Assembly: GCF_000012325.1 (NCBI RefSeq)
Contig: NC_003910.7
Location: 1,860,001 to 1,924,000 of the forward strand
Length of the DNA: 64,000 nt
Source of the DNA: Colwellia psychrerythraea 34H
GTDB taxonomy: Bacteria; Pseudomonadota; Gammaproteobacteria; Enterobacterales; Alteromonadaceae
Reading direction: 5' to 3'
Positions 18,801 to 28,817 of this stretch are shown in pieces. Both the position numbers and the translations under genes were made by a program. Below the pieces are notes generated by a model. That model was not told the origin of the DNA. It ran no database searches and worked only from the letters and a program-made list of their open reading frames with translations. Position 1 is the stretch's first letter. The number at the start of each line of letters is the position of its first letter.

Positions 18801-19523
18801 CTAGGTAATATCAGCGGCGAATAAATACCCTTCACCATGAATCGTCGTGAAAATCTGTGGCTCTTTCGGATTATCTTCTATTTTGTGACGTAAACGACGA
18901 ACCAGCACATCGATGGTTCTATCATTGGGTGCATCAACTCTATGCTCAATTAAATTAAGTAATCGATCACGGCTGAGTACTCGGCTAGGGTTAGCGACAA
19001 AAGCCACTAAAATATCGTATTCAGCTTTAGTTAGTTTTATTGGAATATTATTTTTGAGCAACTTTCGTTTTGGAATATCAAAGCTGCATTGACCAAAATG
19101 AAATAAATCGTCATCTTCCTCATCTTCTGTAGCTATAACAGATTTTTGCTCGGTTAATGATATGCGCCATAGAATGTTTTTAACGCGAACTAACAGCTCT
19201 CTTAGCTCGAAAGGCTTAGTAACATAATCATCAGCGCCCATTTCTAAACCAATAATTTTATCGATAGAGTCAGTTCTCCCGGTCACAAGCACAATGCCAA
19301 TGTTCGAATGGCTGCGCAGGTTTCGAGTGATCATCAAGCCATCTTCATCAGGCAAGTTAATGTCTAACATGACTAAATCAATGTGATGATTTTCCAATAC
19401 CACCATCATTTGGCTTTTATTTTCCGCTTCACTAACTCGATAACCAGCATGTTGGAAATAACCCACCAGTTTGGCTCGTGTTATCGCTTCATCTTCTACC
19501 ACTAAAATATGTTTATCGTTCAA
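18801..19523 (-). CDS. torR: TorR response regulator (OmpR family)
   Basis: Transcription activator of TMAO respiration genes, 240 residues. The receiver has VVEDEAITRAK at its start, the phospho-acceptor in LVMLDINLPD and the lysine in VTKPFEL. The C-terminal winged helix includes LTKAEYDILVAFVANPSRVLSR (shown only in part here) and ends FTTIHGEGYLFA. The gene is convergent with torT and divergent from torF; TorR-box-like decamers lie in the torF promoter region. Confidence 0.9.
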   Translation of the reverse strand: MNDKHILVVEDEAITRAKLVGYFQHAGYRVSEAENKSQMMVVLENHHIDLVMLDINLPDEDGLMITRNLRSHSNIGIVLVTGRTDSIDKIIGLEMGADDYVTKPFELRELLVRVKNILWRISLTEQKSVIATEDEEDDDLFHFGQCSFDIPKRKLLKNNIPIKLTKAEYDILVAFVANPSRVLSRDRLLNLIEHRVDAPNDRTIDVLVRRLRHKIEDNPKEPQIFTTIHGEGYLFAADIT

Positions 19524-19591
19524 GCTTTATTCCTATCCTACTGTTATCAGAAGTAAACCAACACCACCAAGTAACAGACTATCAATAAGTC

Positions 19592-19644
19592 ATACCAAAT
19601 CAAATAATTTTCGCTGAGTGAGAATAACTTAATTGAATTGGTAT
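19592..19644. repeat. 53-base palindromic intergenic repeat
   Basis: The ends ATACCAAATCAAATAA and TTAATTGAATTGGTAT are inverted copies differing at two positions, with a 21-base spacer. It resembles the short ATACCAATTCAATTAA palindromes scattered through Alteromonadales genomes (from memory). It lies between torR and torF, upstream of the Tor-box-like sites. Confidence 0.6.
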
Positions 19645-19663
19645 TTATGCATTTTTACATATT

Positions 19664-19695
19664 GTGTTCATTTAACCACACAATGCTGTTCATAA
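19664..19695 (+). promoter_or_regulatory. TorR-box-like pair upstream of torF
   Basis: GTGTTCATTT (19664-19673) and CTGTTCATAA (19686-19695) resemble the E. coli tor box decamer CTGTTCATAT with 8/10 and 9/10 matches. Their starts are 22 bases apart, about two helical turns. They stand about 70-100 bases before the torF start. Confidence 0.65.
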
Positions 19696-19762
19696 CTGAG
19701 CGATACAATAACGCCATCAAAAATAGTTTATCTGATTTATATCAATTTTGGAGTTCTAAGTT

Positions 19763-20524
19763 ATGAATAAAGTAATAAAAACAGCAAACCGCGTACTAAT
19801 TGGCACAATGTTACTATCTTGCCCTTTTTTAGCAAGTAGCGAACAAAGTAAAGAAGAACTATTTAATGGCACTTTCAGTGGTTCACTAGAAATGGCAACC
19901 GATTACGTATTTCGTGGTGAATCGGAAACAGGTGATGGCGATATTCCAGCCATTAAAGGTAGCTTTACCTGGACTCATGAAAATGGTGTTTATGCGGGCG
20001 TATTTGGCGCAACCAATAAGTTTGAATCTACCCCTGACATTAGAGCCGTACTAGCGCCGTATATTGGCAAATTTGGTACTTTTGGCGACAGTGATATTAG
20101 TTACAATATTTTTGTCTTTCATTATACCTATCCGGGCGTAGAAGACATGGACTATACCGAACTTTGGATGAAGGTTGCTAAAGACTTTGGTCCTGTAAAA
20201 ATAGAACTTGAAGTAACTCCAACCCTAAATGATTGGTTTGGTGTTGATGGCTGGAGCGGTATTAACTACGCTGTTCACCCGAGCAAAACGTTTGATAATG
20301 GTATTAAACTTTCTGGCTCTATTGGTTATCAAGAACTATCAGGAGAAGGTGCTGAAGGTTGGGCTCATTGGAACTTAGGTATAAGTAAAAACGTTTATGG
20401 CCTTAATGTTGATGTGCGTTATCACGACTCAGATGTTGATAGCTCACATAAAGTTTATGGCTCTGAACAAGGCCAAAAAATCTTTGATGAACGCTTTGTT
20501 TTTAGTGTTAGCAAAAGCTTTTAG
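19763..20524 (+). CDS. torF: TorF family putative outer-membrane porin
   Basis: Predicted outer-membrane beta-barrel of 253 residues with a signal peptide (cleavage near LASSEQ). The mature N-terminus GSLEMATDYVFRGES is typical of the TIGR02001/TorF family, and the protein ends in a Phe (VSKSF), as barrel proteins usually do. Members sit upstream of torECAD in Shewanella and may let TMAO cross the outer membrane (inference). A Tor-box-like pair lies upstream. Confidence 0.85.
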   Translation: MNKVIKTANRVLIGTMLLSCPFLASSEQSKEELFNGTFSGSLEMATDYVFRGESETGDGDIPAIKGSFTWTHENGVYAGVFGATNKFESTPDIRAVLAPYIGKFGTFGDSDISYNIFVFHYTYPGVEDMDYTELWMKVAKDFGPVKIELEVTPTLNDWFGVDGWSGINYAVHPSKTFDNGIKLSGSIGYQELSGEGAEGWAHWNLGISKNVYGLNVDVRYHDSDVDSSHKVYGSEQGQKIFDERFVFSVSKSF

Positions 20525-20722
20525 TCACCTACTTTAACAAAGCAGGTCTAAGCTACCTAGTTTAGACGGTTTAGTGTTTAAGTAATAAATAAAAGACAGA
20601 AGAGCAGCGAAGCTTAACAGTTTTGCTGTTTTTGTCATTTTACGGTTATAAAAATTATCAGTACTTAAAGCTCTTCAGTTGCTTAGCTTATGTCTCTTCA
20701 AGTCGCTCGAATATAAACATTT

Positions 20723-20732
20723 CTGTTCATAT
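20723..20732 (+). promoter_or_regulatory. TorR box upstream of torECAD
   Basis: Exact copy of the E. coli decamer CTGTTCATAT. A weaker relative, CTAGTTCATG, occurs about 40 bases downstream (20763). The surrounding 354-bp gap between torF and torE (20525-20878) contains no gene and is taken to be the operon promoter region. Confidence 0.7.
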
Positions 20733-20878
20733 CTTTTCACAACTTCACGCAAGCTGTCATTTCCTAGTTCATGGTCATTCACATTCTTCAACTATAATTA
20801 GCTCATCAAAAAACTTTGAATGAAACGATAAGTCATTCAAAAAACATCCCAGATATTGATTAAGCGAGGAGTTTCGAC

Positions 20879-21052
20879 ATGACCACGGAACAAATAAACA
20901 AAGAAACAGGTGAAAAGAAAAAGCGTAAAGAACTTAAGGCATTAGGATTCATTATTGTAGTGCTATTTCCCGTACTCAGCGTATTCGCTATTGGTGGTTA
21001 CGGCCTAATTATTTGGTTAATTCAGGCATTTGGCGGCGTAATTCCTCATTAG
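20879..21052 (+). CDS. torE: TorE small membrane protein
   Basis: Short gene of 57 codons. The product begins MTTEQINKETGEKKKRKEL and has one transmembrane helix (GFIIVVLFPVLSVFAIGGYG), matching the TorE/NapE family. It lies 60 bases before torC on the same strand, as in Shewanella tor operons. A GCGAGGAG ribosome site precedes the ATG. Its function is unknown; it is thought to associate with the membrane cytochrome. Confidence 0.88.
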   Translation: MTTEQINKETGEKKKRKELKALGFIIVVLFPVLSVFAIGGYGLIIWLIQAFGGVIPH

Positions 21053-21112
21053 GAAAGCCACTAGCATTCTCTCAAACAAAGTAAAAAATTAAGAATAACG
21101 AGGATTATCAAC

Positions 21113-22291
21113 ATGAAATGGCTCAAAAACCTTTGGCAAACACTTAATACGCCAGCCAAATACTTAACCTTAGGCTCCATCAGTTTAACAGCTTTCATTA
21201 TGGGCGTTGTTTTTTGGGGTGGATTCAACACCGCTTTAGAGGCAACCAATACTGAAGAATTCTGTATTGGTTGTCATAGTATGGAAAGTAAACCTTATCA
21301 AGAATTACAAAAAACAGTGCATTGGTCTAATCACTCTGGCGTACGTGCCACTTGCCCAGACTGTCATGTTCCACATAGCTGGGGTCGTAAAATTGCTAGA
21401 AAAATGGAAGCATCCAGTGATGTTTGGGGTTGGGTTTTTAACACCGTTAACACCAGTGAAAAATTCGAAGATAAACGTTTAGAAATGGCGTCACGTGAAT
21501 GGGCTCGCTTCGAGAGAGATGACTCGTTGGCTTGTAAGAATTGTCACAACTATGACTCGATGAAATGGGACACCATGTCTAAGTTGGCGCAAAAACAAAT
21601 GAAGCGTGCCGCCGAAAAAGATCAAAGCTGTGTTGATTGCCACAAAGGGATCGCACACATATTACCCGATATGGGAACCGCAAGAGCACCGCAGTTAATT
21701 GCTGAAGTAGGCACTGGACCAAGTAAATTCACCAATGAACAATACTACTTCAGTGCATTGACCAAGCCACTATTTTTTAGCGCTAAAGGTGATGTAGAAG
21801 CAGGCACGTTAAATGTCGCAACCAAGGTTAAAATATTAGAGAGCAAAGAGAACAGAGTTAAAGTTTCAATTAGTGGTTGGCGTAAACAAATTGGTGCTGG
21901 CCGAGTTATTTATTATGACTTTGGTATCAATATGTTAACAGCACAATTATCAAAAGAAGCGGCAAAAACTGAAGGTGTCATCAATGGCTTTGAAGAAAAA
22001 GAAGACGAGATGACCGGTTTGAAATGGCAACGTGTTGAAACAACATTATGGACTGATGCTGAATACCTAATTACCGAGCAACAGCCACTTTGGGATTATG
22101 CTCGTACAACCTTTAGAAGCAGCTGTAGTGTTTGCCACACGCAACCAGACGAAGCTCACTTTGACGCAAATACTTGGCCAGGCATGTTCCAAGGCATGAT
22201 AGCTTTTGTCAACATGGACCAAGATACCCAAGCATTAGTACAAAAATATCTACAACAACATTCATCAACTTTTGTTAAAAAAGAACATTAA
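21113..22291 (+). CDS. torC: TorC pentahaem c-type cytochrome
   Basis: Membrane-anchored cytochrome of 392 residues that takes electrons from menaquinol to TorA. After a transmembrane anchor (~18-40) there are four NapC/NirT-type haem motifs (CIGCH, CPDCH, CKNCH, CVDCH), and the C-terminal domain holds a fifth, CSVCH. This 4+1 arrangement is diagnostic for TorC rather than NapC. The torA start is 16 bases downstream. Confidence 0.93.
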   Translation: MKWLKNLWQTLNTPAKYLTLGSISLTAFIMGVVFWGGFNTALEATNTEEFCIGCHSMESKPYQELQKTVHWSNHSGVRATCPDCHVPHSWGRKIARKMEASSDVWGWVFNTVNTSEKFEDKRLEMASREWARFERDDSLACKNCHNYDSMKWDTMSKLAQKQMKRAAEKDQSCVDCHKGIAHILPDMGTARAPQLIAEVGTGPSKFTNEQYYFSALTKPLFFSAKGDVEAGTLNVATKVKILESKENRVKVSISGWRKQIGAGRVIYYDFGINMLTAQLSKEAAKTEGVINGFEEKEDEMTGLKWQRVETTLWTDAEYLITEQQPLWDYARTTFRSSCSVCHTQPDEAHFDANTWPGMFQGMIAFVNMDQDTQALVQKYLQQHSSTFVKKEH

Positions 22292-22306
22292 TCGGAGCTA
22301 AGTATC

Positions 22307-24799
22307 ATGAAAAGAAGAAATTTTTTAAAAGGCATTTTAGCGACATCATTTACCGTAATTAGCACTGCTTCGGTTTTGACACCATTGACCGCTTTAGCAA
22401 AAATAGGAGCTAAAAACCGTGACGATTGGCTAACAACAGGTTCTCATTTTGGTGCCTTTAAAATGAAACGTAAAAATGGTGTTATTGATCAAGTAAAACC
22501 ATTTGATTTAGATAAATATCCAACCGATATGATCAACGGAATTAAAGGCTTAGTTTATAATCCATCACGTATTCGCTACCCTATGGTTCGCTTAGACTTT
22601 TTATTAAAAGGTCATAAAAGTGATACCAGTCAACGCGGTGATTTTCGTTTTGTTAGAGTCACTTGGGATCAAGCATTAACCTTGTTTAAACAATCACTTG
22701 ATGAAATACAAACAAATTATGGCCCCTCTGGTTTACACGCAGGACAAACAGGCTGGCGTGCCACCGGGCAGTTACACTCTTGTACTAGCCACATGCAACG
22801 AGCTGTTGGTATGCACGGTAATTTTGTTAAAAAAATTGGGGATTACTCCACGGGTGCAGGTCAAACAATTTTACCTTATGTTTTAGGCTCAACCGAAGTT
22901 TATGCCCAAGGCACATCATGGCCATTAATTTTAGATAATGCTAAGACAATCGTATTATGGGCAAACGACCCTTATAAAAACTTACAAGTTGGCTGGAATG
23001 CTGAAACCCATGAAAGTTTTGAATATCTTGCTCAGCTAAAAGAAAAAGTAAAAAAAGGTGAGATCCGCGTGATCAGCATAGATCCCGTGGCATCAAAAAC
23101 TCAAGATTACTTAGGTTGTGAAAAAATATATGTAAATCCACAAACAGATGTAGCCTTAATGCTCGCTATTGCGTATGAGCTTTACACCAACGACTTACAT
23201 GACAAAGATTTCATAAAAGGTTACAGCTTAGGTTTTGAGCGCTTTGTGCCGTATTTAACGGGCGAAGAAGATGGCATTGCTAAAACAGTCGAATGGGCAG
23301 AAAAAATTACGGCTGTACCTGCCGACGTAATTAAAGAACTCGCTAAAACCATGGTCGCTGGTCGTACACAATTATTAATGGGTTGGTGTATTCAGCGTCA
23401 GCAACATGGTGAACAACCTTATTGGATGGCTGCTGTATTAGCGACCATGATAGGTCAAATTGGTTTACCTGGTGGTGGAATTAGTTATGGTCATCATTAT
23501 TCTGGTATTGGTGTACCTTCTTCTGGCGCTGCAGCACCGGGTGCCTTTCCTCGCAATGTAGATGAAGGTCAAAAGCCGATATTTGACAGCACTGATTTTA
23601 AAGGCGCTAGTAGTACTATTCCTGTTGCCCGTTGGATAGATGCGATTTTAGAGCCGGGCAAAGTGATTGATGCCAATGGCGCTAAAGTGACTTACCCTGA
23701 TATTAAAATGATGATTTTCTCAGGGAACAATCCTTGGAACCATCATCAAGATAGAAACCGTATGAAAAAAGCATTTCATAAACTGGAATGTGTGGTCAGT
23801 ATCGATATCAACTGGACGGCAACCTGTCGTTTCTCAGATATTGTACTGCCAGCCTGTACTACCATGGAAAGAAACGATATCGATATTTATGGTAGTTATG
23901 CCAATCGTGGCTTGCTTGCTATGCAAAAAATGGTTGAACCATTATTTGATAGCTTATCTGACTATGAAATATTCACTCGCTTTGCCAAAGTGTTAGGCAA
24001 AGAAAAAGAATATACCCGCGGTATGAATGAGTTTGATTGGCTAACAAAATTATATAATGATTGTAAAAAAGCCAATGACGGTAAGTTTGTTATGCCTGAA
24101 TTTGAGCAATTTTGGCAAGATGGATATGTACACTTTGGTGAAGGTAAGCCGTGGACTCGACATGCTGCTTTTAGAGAAGATCCTGAAATAAATCCGTTAG
24201 GCACGCCTTCTGGCATGATTGAAATACACAGTAGAAAAATAGAACGTTATCAATATGATGATTGTAAAGGCCACCCAACATGGATGGAAAAATCAGAACG
24301 CAGTCACGGTGGTCCTGGCTCAGATAAACACCCTATTTGGATGCAGTCTTGTCACCCAGACAAACGTTTGCATTCACAAATGTGTGAATCAAAAGAATAT
24401 CGAGATACTTACACGGTACAAGACAGAGAGCCGGTTTATTTAAATCCAGCAGATGCTAAGCACCGTGGCATTAAAAATGGCGATGTGGTGAGAGTATTTA
24501 ACGATCGAGGCCAATTACTTGCTGGCGCAGTGGTAAGTGCTAACTTCCCTGAAGGTGTTATTCGGATTCATGAGGGCGCTTGGTATGGACCCGTTGGCGA
24601 TGATGGTAGTATTACGGGTGGCGCAAAAGTGGGAGCGATTTGTAGTTATGGCGATCCTAATACTTTAACGCAAGATATTGGCTCATCTAAATTAGCTCAA
24701 GCTTGTTCAGCCTATACTTGTTTAGTAGATTATGAAAAGTTTAGCGGTAAATTGCCGCCAGTAACCTCATTTCAAGGACCATTGGAGATCGGCGCATGA
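22307..24799 (+). CDS. torA: TorA trimethylamine-N-oxide reductase
   Basis: Periplasmic molybdenum enzyme of 830 residues reducing TMAO to trimethylamine in anaerobic respiration. A Tat signal is visible (RRNFLK followed by a hydrophobic stretch to ALAKIG). There is no N-terminal iron-sulphur cysteine motif, as expected for the DMSO/TMAO reductase group. The GDYSTGAGQ segment holds the presumed Mo-ligand serine, and [18 protein letters not shown] and [11 protein letters not shown] are closely TorA-like. The stop overlaps the torD start by four bases. Confidence 0.95.
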   Translation: MKRRNFLKGILATSFTVISTASVLTPLTALAKIGAKNRDDWLTTGSHFGAFKMKRKNGVIDQVKPFDLDKYPTDMINGIKGLVYNPSRIRYPMVRLDFLLKGHKSDTSQRGDFRFVRVTWDQALTLFKQSLDEIQTNYGPSGLHAGQTGWRATGQLHSCTSHMQRAVGMHGNFVKKIGDYSTGAGQTILPYVLGSTEVYAQGTSWPLILDNAKTIVLWANDPYKNLQVGWNAETHESFEYLAQLKEKVKKGEIRVISIDPVASKTQDYLGCEKIYVNPQTDVALMLAIAYELYTNDLHDKDFIKGYSLGFERFVPYLTGEEDGIAKTVEWAEKITAVPADVIKELAKTMVAGRTQLLMGWCIQRQQHGEQPYWMAAVLATMIGQIGLPGGGISYGHHYSGIGVPSSGAAAPGAFPRNVDEGQKPIFDSTDFKGASSTIPVARWIDAILEPGKVIDANGAKVTYPDIKMMIFSGNNPWNHHQDRNRMKKAFHKLECVVSIDINWTATCRFSDIVLPACTTMERNDIDIYGSYANRGLLAMQKMVEPLFDSLSDYEIFTRFAKVLGKEKEYTRGMNEFDWLTKLYNDCKKANDGKFVMPEFEQFWQDGYVHFGEGKPWTRHAAFREDPEINPLGTPSGMIEIHSRKIERYQYDDCKGHPTWMEKSERSHGGPGSDKHPIWMQSCHPDKRLHSQMCESKEYRDTYTVQDREPVYLNPADAKHRGIKNGDVVRVFNDRGQLLAGAVVSANFPEGVIRIHEGAWYGPVGDDGSITGGAKVGAICSYGDPNTLTQDIGSSKLAQACSAYTCLVDYEKFSGKLPPVTSFQGPLEIGA

Positions 24800-25506
24800 G
24801 TCATGTAAGCCAAGAAACAGCACAAGAAATTTCTGAAGAAAGAGAAGCAAGAGCGATAGTGTATAACTTTCTCTCCTCACTCTTTGCTAAAGAAGTCACT
24901 AGTGACTTAGTGGCACAATTAACATCAGCTCAAGGGCAAAGTTTTTTAAAATCACTTGCGCTTGATCCAAGCTTGTCTGCATCGGTAAATGAGATTAATA
25001 CTAAATTAGTCAAGCTGAACAGTAAGGAATCATTACTTGAATTGGCTGCTGACTTTTGTGGTTTGTTCTTAGTCGATGGTAGAACGAGCGTGTCGCCATA
25101 TGCAGGTCAATACCTTAGCGTCGAGCAAGGTGGAGAACCAAGTGAAAAACTAAGCAATGCCGCTATAAATGAGTCAGGTTCAAAAAGTAAAAAAAATAAA
25201 GCTCAACTGTTTGGTGAACTTCATCAGCAAATGACCGAATTTCTAACGGACAACAAATTACAAATACACAGTGATTTTCCAGAACCCGGCGATCATATTG
25301 CAGTTATCTTGGCTTATATTGCTCATCTGTGTGTTACCAGTGGGTCTGAACAACAACTTAATTTCATTAATAGTTATTTAATGACTTGGCTAAGTGACTT
25401 TACTCAACAAGTGAATAAGCATGATCATGGTCAGTTTTATTGTTTCGTAGCTGATTTAACGTTTGAGTGGCTAAAAGTCGATACAGAATTTTTGCTAAGC
25501 GACTAG
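24796..25506 (+). CDS. torD: TorD chaperone for TorA
   Basis: Cytoplasmic chaperone of 236 residues that holds apo-TorA and its Tat signal until the molybdenum cofactor is inserted. All-helical; the family region [16 protein letters not shown] and the conserved [10 protein letters not shown] motif are visible. It overlaps torA (ATGA), so translation is coupled. A terminator hairpin follows 50 bases after the stop. Confidence 0.92.
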   Translation: MSHVSQETAQEISEEREARAIVYNFLSSLFAKEVTSDLVAQLTSAQGQSFLKSLALDPSLSASVNEINTKLVKLNSKESLLELAADFCGLFLVDGRTSVSPYAGQYLSVEQGGEPSEKLSNAAINESGSKSKKNKAQLFGELHQQMTEFLTDNKLQIHSDFPEPGDHIAVILAYIAHLCVTSGSEQQLNFINSYLMTWLSDFTQQVNKHDHGQFYCFVADLTFEWLKVDTEFLLSD

Positions 25507-25555
25507 AAGATTAATCGTTTACAGTGCTTAGCAAATTGGCAGAATATCTTACTTT

Positions 25556-25590
25556 ATAAGGGAATAGCGTGTGCTTTCCCTTATTTTTAT
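25556..25590 (+). terminator. Intrinsic terminator of torECAD
   Basis: Perfect 9-bp stem (25556-25564 with 25576-25584), 11-base loop, and a following TTTTTAT tail. Confidence 0.8.
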
Positions 25591-26094
25591 ATGCTATTCA
25601 TGCGTGCAAGTTTTAGTAGAAAGGTCATTATTGCCTTTGTTCGTACGATTTAAACAGTGGTCTAGCACCGTCTTTAAAATATAGCGTTTATAACAATACT
25701 CGCTCCTTATTATCAAATACTACGCTTACAAAGAATCCCCTCCCGCGATTACAAAAAAATAGTTGAATTTTTACAGGATAATAATGTCTCAAATTCAACT
25801 AAATAATTTTATCTTAATTATAACGTAAAACAATGTTAATATTATGTAAATATACTGATGGCATTCTATTGTTAATAATAAAAATATTGATATTATTCAA
25901 TAGGAAAAAATAGAGTGTAGATGTAACAACCAACAACTAAACCGTTAAGTCATTTATGTGTTTTTAATATGATATTTAGCTAGGTTTACGAGTGGAATTC
26001 TTGCTTTATCGGCTTACTCTGTAAGAGCCTGATAACTATTCGGTGTCACCAGTACCTTTTTGCCTAACCGGTAATATATTTTGGAATAAACTTA
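25591..26094. other. Long intergenic region upstream of the trypsin-like protease gene
   Basis: About 500 AT-rich bases without a gene. It contains one perfect 11-bp inverted repeat (25760-25770 and 25791-25801, 20-base spacer) preceded by a seven-A run, which read on the minus strand would look like a terminator although no minus-strand gene is present. Confidence 0.5.
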
Positions 26095-28077
26095 ATGAAA
26101 TTTAATACCTTTGTGATCGCGTTTGTTAGCTCAGCTATCACTCTTTATAGCCAAACCAGTTCGGGAGCACCTTCCTCGGATTCAGGTGATCACATAAAGA
26201 GAACTGCAACGCAACGAATTATCAATGGTGTAGCAGCTAAAAAAGACGATTACCCGTTTATTACTGGCTTAATTGCTTCATCGACTAAAGAAGGCGGAGA
26301 AATATCACCTTTTTGTGGTGCTTCTTTTATAGGTGGTCACTATATATTAACCGCATCACATTGTGTTGATGGATCTACCGCTTCAGACATCGATGTGGTT
26401 GTTGGTGAACACAATCTTAAAGATCGCACTACCGGAGTTCGTTATAAAGTCGCGCAAATTTATATGCATGAAGACTATGACTCTGTTGCTACCAACAATG
26501 ATATCGCAATACTTGAATTAGAAACGGCTATTACCAATGTTACGCCGATTAAACCCTTAACAGTAGAACTTGAATCCTTATTGAAAACAGGCGATCTATT
26601 AACGGTGATGGGCTGGGGGAACTTGTCAGTTGATGATCAGTCTTTTCCTACTGTTTTGCATAAGGTAGACGTTGCGTTATTCGACCGAGATAAGTGTAAT
26701 GCTGCATATGGCGGGGGGCTTACCGAACAAATGCTTTGTGCTGGTTTTGAGTTGGGCGGTAAAGATTCATGTCAAGGTGACAGTGGTGGTCCGTTAGTGA
26801 TAAATAAAAACGGAGAGTGGTATCAAGCTGGTGTCGTTAGTTTTGGTGAAGGATGTGCTGTAGCTGGTTTTCCAGGGGTGTATGCGCGTGTTTCAAAGTT
26901 CCTTGATTGGATAAAAGAAAAGAAAGCTGGCGTATCATACCAACAAAAACCTAATCCGGGTTATGTTGAAAATGGTTATGAAGACATTGCTACCTTGAAA
27001 TTTAAGAATTTAAGCGCAACAGAATATACGATTACAGATATTAAGTTCACCGATTTAAACAAGGTTTCGCAGCCTACAGTTGAGACGAACAATTGTAATA
27101 GTGCAGCACTAAAGCAAAATGAGAGCTGTGAGTTTACCGTTAAAGTGACAAGCACTGAATTAGGCGAAGGGGGTTTTAATATCAGCGTTAGTACTACTCA
27201 TCCAGAGAATAGCTTAGCAGAGCAATTCTTTGCTATTAATGCCCTTGAAAAAACAAGTTTAGACATGAAAACTTTACTCGATATTAATAATGACGATATT
27301 GAATGGTATTCTGGCGGTGATGCAGTTTGGCAAGCACAAACGACTCAAGTACTCAGAGGTGATAATGCCGTCGAATCGGGCGATATTATCAATTCACAGA
27401 ATTCAGTCTTACTAGCGATTATTAAAAATCCTGAAGTTAACGATTTTTCGTTTAACTATATAGTACAAGCTGAAGAAGGCTATGATGGTCTAAAAATAGC
27501 GCTTAATGGTCGTAAAACAGAGTTTTTCGCAACGGGTGTAACACAAACCATATTTAAAGAAGAAAAAGTTGTTTTAACCCCTGGTACTGATCGAATTGCT
27601 TTTATCTTTTCAAAAGATGAGACGGATGATGATGCTGAGGTAGGTTTTAATAAAGCCTATATTGATCTTGTACAAAATAGTACAACGAACACTGCTCCTG
27701 TTATTAACTTATCTAAGAGCATTTATGCAGTAAAAGTTCAGAAGGAAGTGTCATTAGATGCGTCTAAAAGTGCAGATGAGGAGGGTGATACTCTTCATTT
27801 TAAATGGGAGTTAGTTGGCGATAAACTCGGCTCTGTGCTTAATAATGCTACTTCAGCTCAAGCAACGTTTGTTGCAGGTGATAAAGCAGGTAACGTTACC
27901 TTTAAAGTAATCGTTACGGACCAGCAGGGTGCTACTTCAAGTAAAGTGGGAAGTGTAACCATCACTAAAGATACTACCGAGACTAAAGATACTGTAGAGG
28001 CCAAAAAGAGCGGCGGTGCAGGAGCTTTTATACTGCTATTCTCGTTGTTATTTTTATCACTAAGAAGTCGTAAGTAA
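26095..28077 (+). CDS. Trypsin-like serine protease with GlyGly-CTERM tail
   Basis: Secreted S1-family protease of 660 residues. A signal peptide and short propeptide end at R41, followed by the mature trypsin start IINGV. The catalytic triad is visible: His89 in LTASHC, Asp136 in NNDIAIL, Ser230 in CQGDSGGP. A beta-rich region (~290-535) and a PKD-like domain (~540-630) follow, then Ser-Gly-Gly, a hydrophobic helix and a LRSRK end: a GlyGly-CTERM signal. The layout is like the Vibrio Ves proteases, secreted by the type II system and cut by rhombosortase. The substrate is unknown. Confidence 0.93.
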   Translation: MKFNTFVIAFVSSAITLYSQTSSGAPSSDSGDHIKRTATQRIINGVAAKKDDYPFITGLIASSTKEGGEISPFCGASFIGGHYILTASHCVDGSTASDIDVVVGEHNLKDRTTGVRYKVAQIYMHEDYDSVATNNDIAILELETAITNVTPIKPLTVELESLLKTGDLLTVMGWGNLSVDDQSFPTVLHKVDVALFDRDKCNAAYGGGLTEQMLCAGFELGGKDSCQGDSGGPLVINKNGEWYQAGVVSFGEGCAVAGFPGVYARVSKFLDWIKEKKAGVSYQQKPNPGYVENGYEDIATLKFKNLSATEYTITDIKFTDLNKVSQPTVETNNCNSAALKQNESCEFTVKVTSTELGEGGFNISVSTTHPENSLAEQFFAINALEKTSLDMKTLLDINNDDIEWYSGGDAVWQAQTTQVLRGDNAVESGDIINSQNSVLLAIIKNPEVNDFSFNYIVQAEEGYDGLKIALNGRKTEFFATGVTQTIFKEEKVVLTPGTDRIAFIFSKDETDDDAEVGFNKAYIDLVQNSTTNTAPVINLSKSIYAVKVQKEVSLDASKSADEEGDTLHFKWELVGDKLGSVLNNATSAQATFVAGDKAGNVTFKVIVTDQQGATSSKVGSVTITKDTTETKDTVEAKKSGGAGAFILLFSLLFLSLRSRK

Positions 28078-28090
28078 TAATATTTTGTTA

Positions 28091-28116
28091 GAGTGGGCAC
28101 TGTTCGTTCCCCACTC
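28091..28116 (+). terminator. Hairpin after the protease gene
   Basis: Stem GAGTGGG/CCCACTC with a 12-base loop, followed by a T-rich stretch (ATTTATCTTTTTATT). It lies between the protease stop and the next ribosome site, so some read-through into the next gene is possible. Confidence 0.6.
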
Positions 28117-28141
28117 ATTTATCTTTTTATTAAGGAAATTT

Positions 28142-28546
28142 ATGAGTAAATCAATAAAGTCTACTCAGAGCATGCTGCTATTATTGCTTGCTATGACAAC
28201 ATCAGCTTGCTCAGCTATATCAGCAGAAGAAAAGAAAGATAACGTGGCCACACAAGCTAACTCTCTTGAAGTTATTTATGGTTTTGATATCAAAGCTGAT
28301 GGTTTATGGTTTTTAGTGAAGTCTAATGGCTGTACTAGCGAGAAAAATTTTAACTTACGATTAAAGCGCCTAGATAATGATACCGCAGAAGCCAGTCTCT
28401 TCCGCACAAAACGCGATTTATGCCGAGGTTTACCTAGGTTGGTAAGTATTGAAATGCCAATCAATGATAGCAATATTACTGGTAGCCAGTTTACAGCGAG
28501 CAATCCTTTTTCAGTTAAACCCGTAAGTAAAAAGAAAAAGATGTAG
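28142..28546 (+). CDS. Small exported protein, possible lipoprotein
   Basis: Product of 134 residues from ATG 28142, which has AAGGAA just upstream; an in-frame TTG at 28085 lies within the preceding hairpin and is unlikely. A signal peptide ends in MTTSACSAIS, where the Cys could be lipidated, although Thr at -3 is not typical for a lipobox. The mature part has two more cysteines (NGCTSE, RDLCRG). I do not recognise the family. The gene is directly downstream of the GlyGly-CTERM protease. Confidence 0.65.
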   Translation: MSKSIKSTQSMLLLLLAMTTSACSAISAEEKKDNVATQANSLEVIYGFDIKADGLWFLVKSNGCTSEKNFNLRLKRLDNDTAEASLFRTKRDLCRGLPRLVSIEMPINDSNITGSQFTASNPFSVKPVSKKKKM

Positions 28547-28560
28547 TTCACATAGTTGAA

Positions 28561-28599
28561 GTTCCCTTACTGGCTAACGACTGCAAGTCACTAGGGAAC
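28561..28599 (+). terminator. Hairpin after small exported protein gene
   Basis: Arms GTTCCCT (28561-28567) and AGGGAAC (28593-28599), 14 bases after the stop codon, with no T-tract. Terminator or mRNA end structure. Confidence 0.45.
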
Positions 28600-28817
28600 C
28601 AATAGCTGTGATGATTTGATAACCTATCCAATTTAGAAACTAATTGATAACACAGATGACCATGAGGTTTAGGACTTTGTTTTAGATACCTAGGTGTCTT
28701 AGTAAAGTTATCAATAAAATCAAGAAAACGTCGGCTAGTAGTATTTTTTTGTTGTTATTGGAAATAATCATTTTTAAGCCCATACTCTATGGAACAGACA
28801 ATTCAATAGGAAGTAAT

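Noticed and set aside
20623..20823. 66-codon + strand frame between torF and torE
   Set aside because: It overlaps the exact Tor box and has no recognisable protein features; the region is better explained as the torECAD promoter.
28085..28141. Upstream TTG start for the small exported protein
   Set aside because: It would include the terminator-like hairpin as coding sequence and put 19 residues ahead of a good signal peptide.
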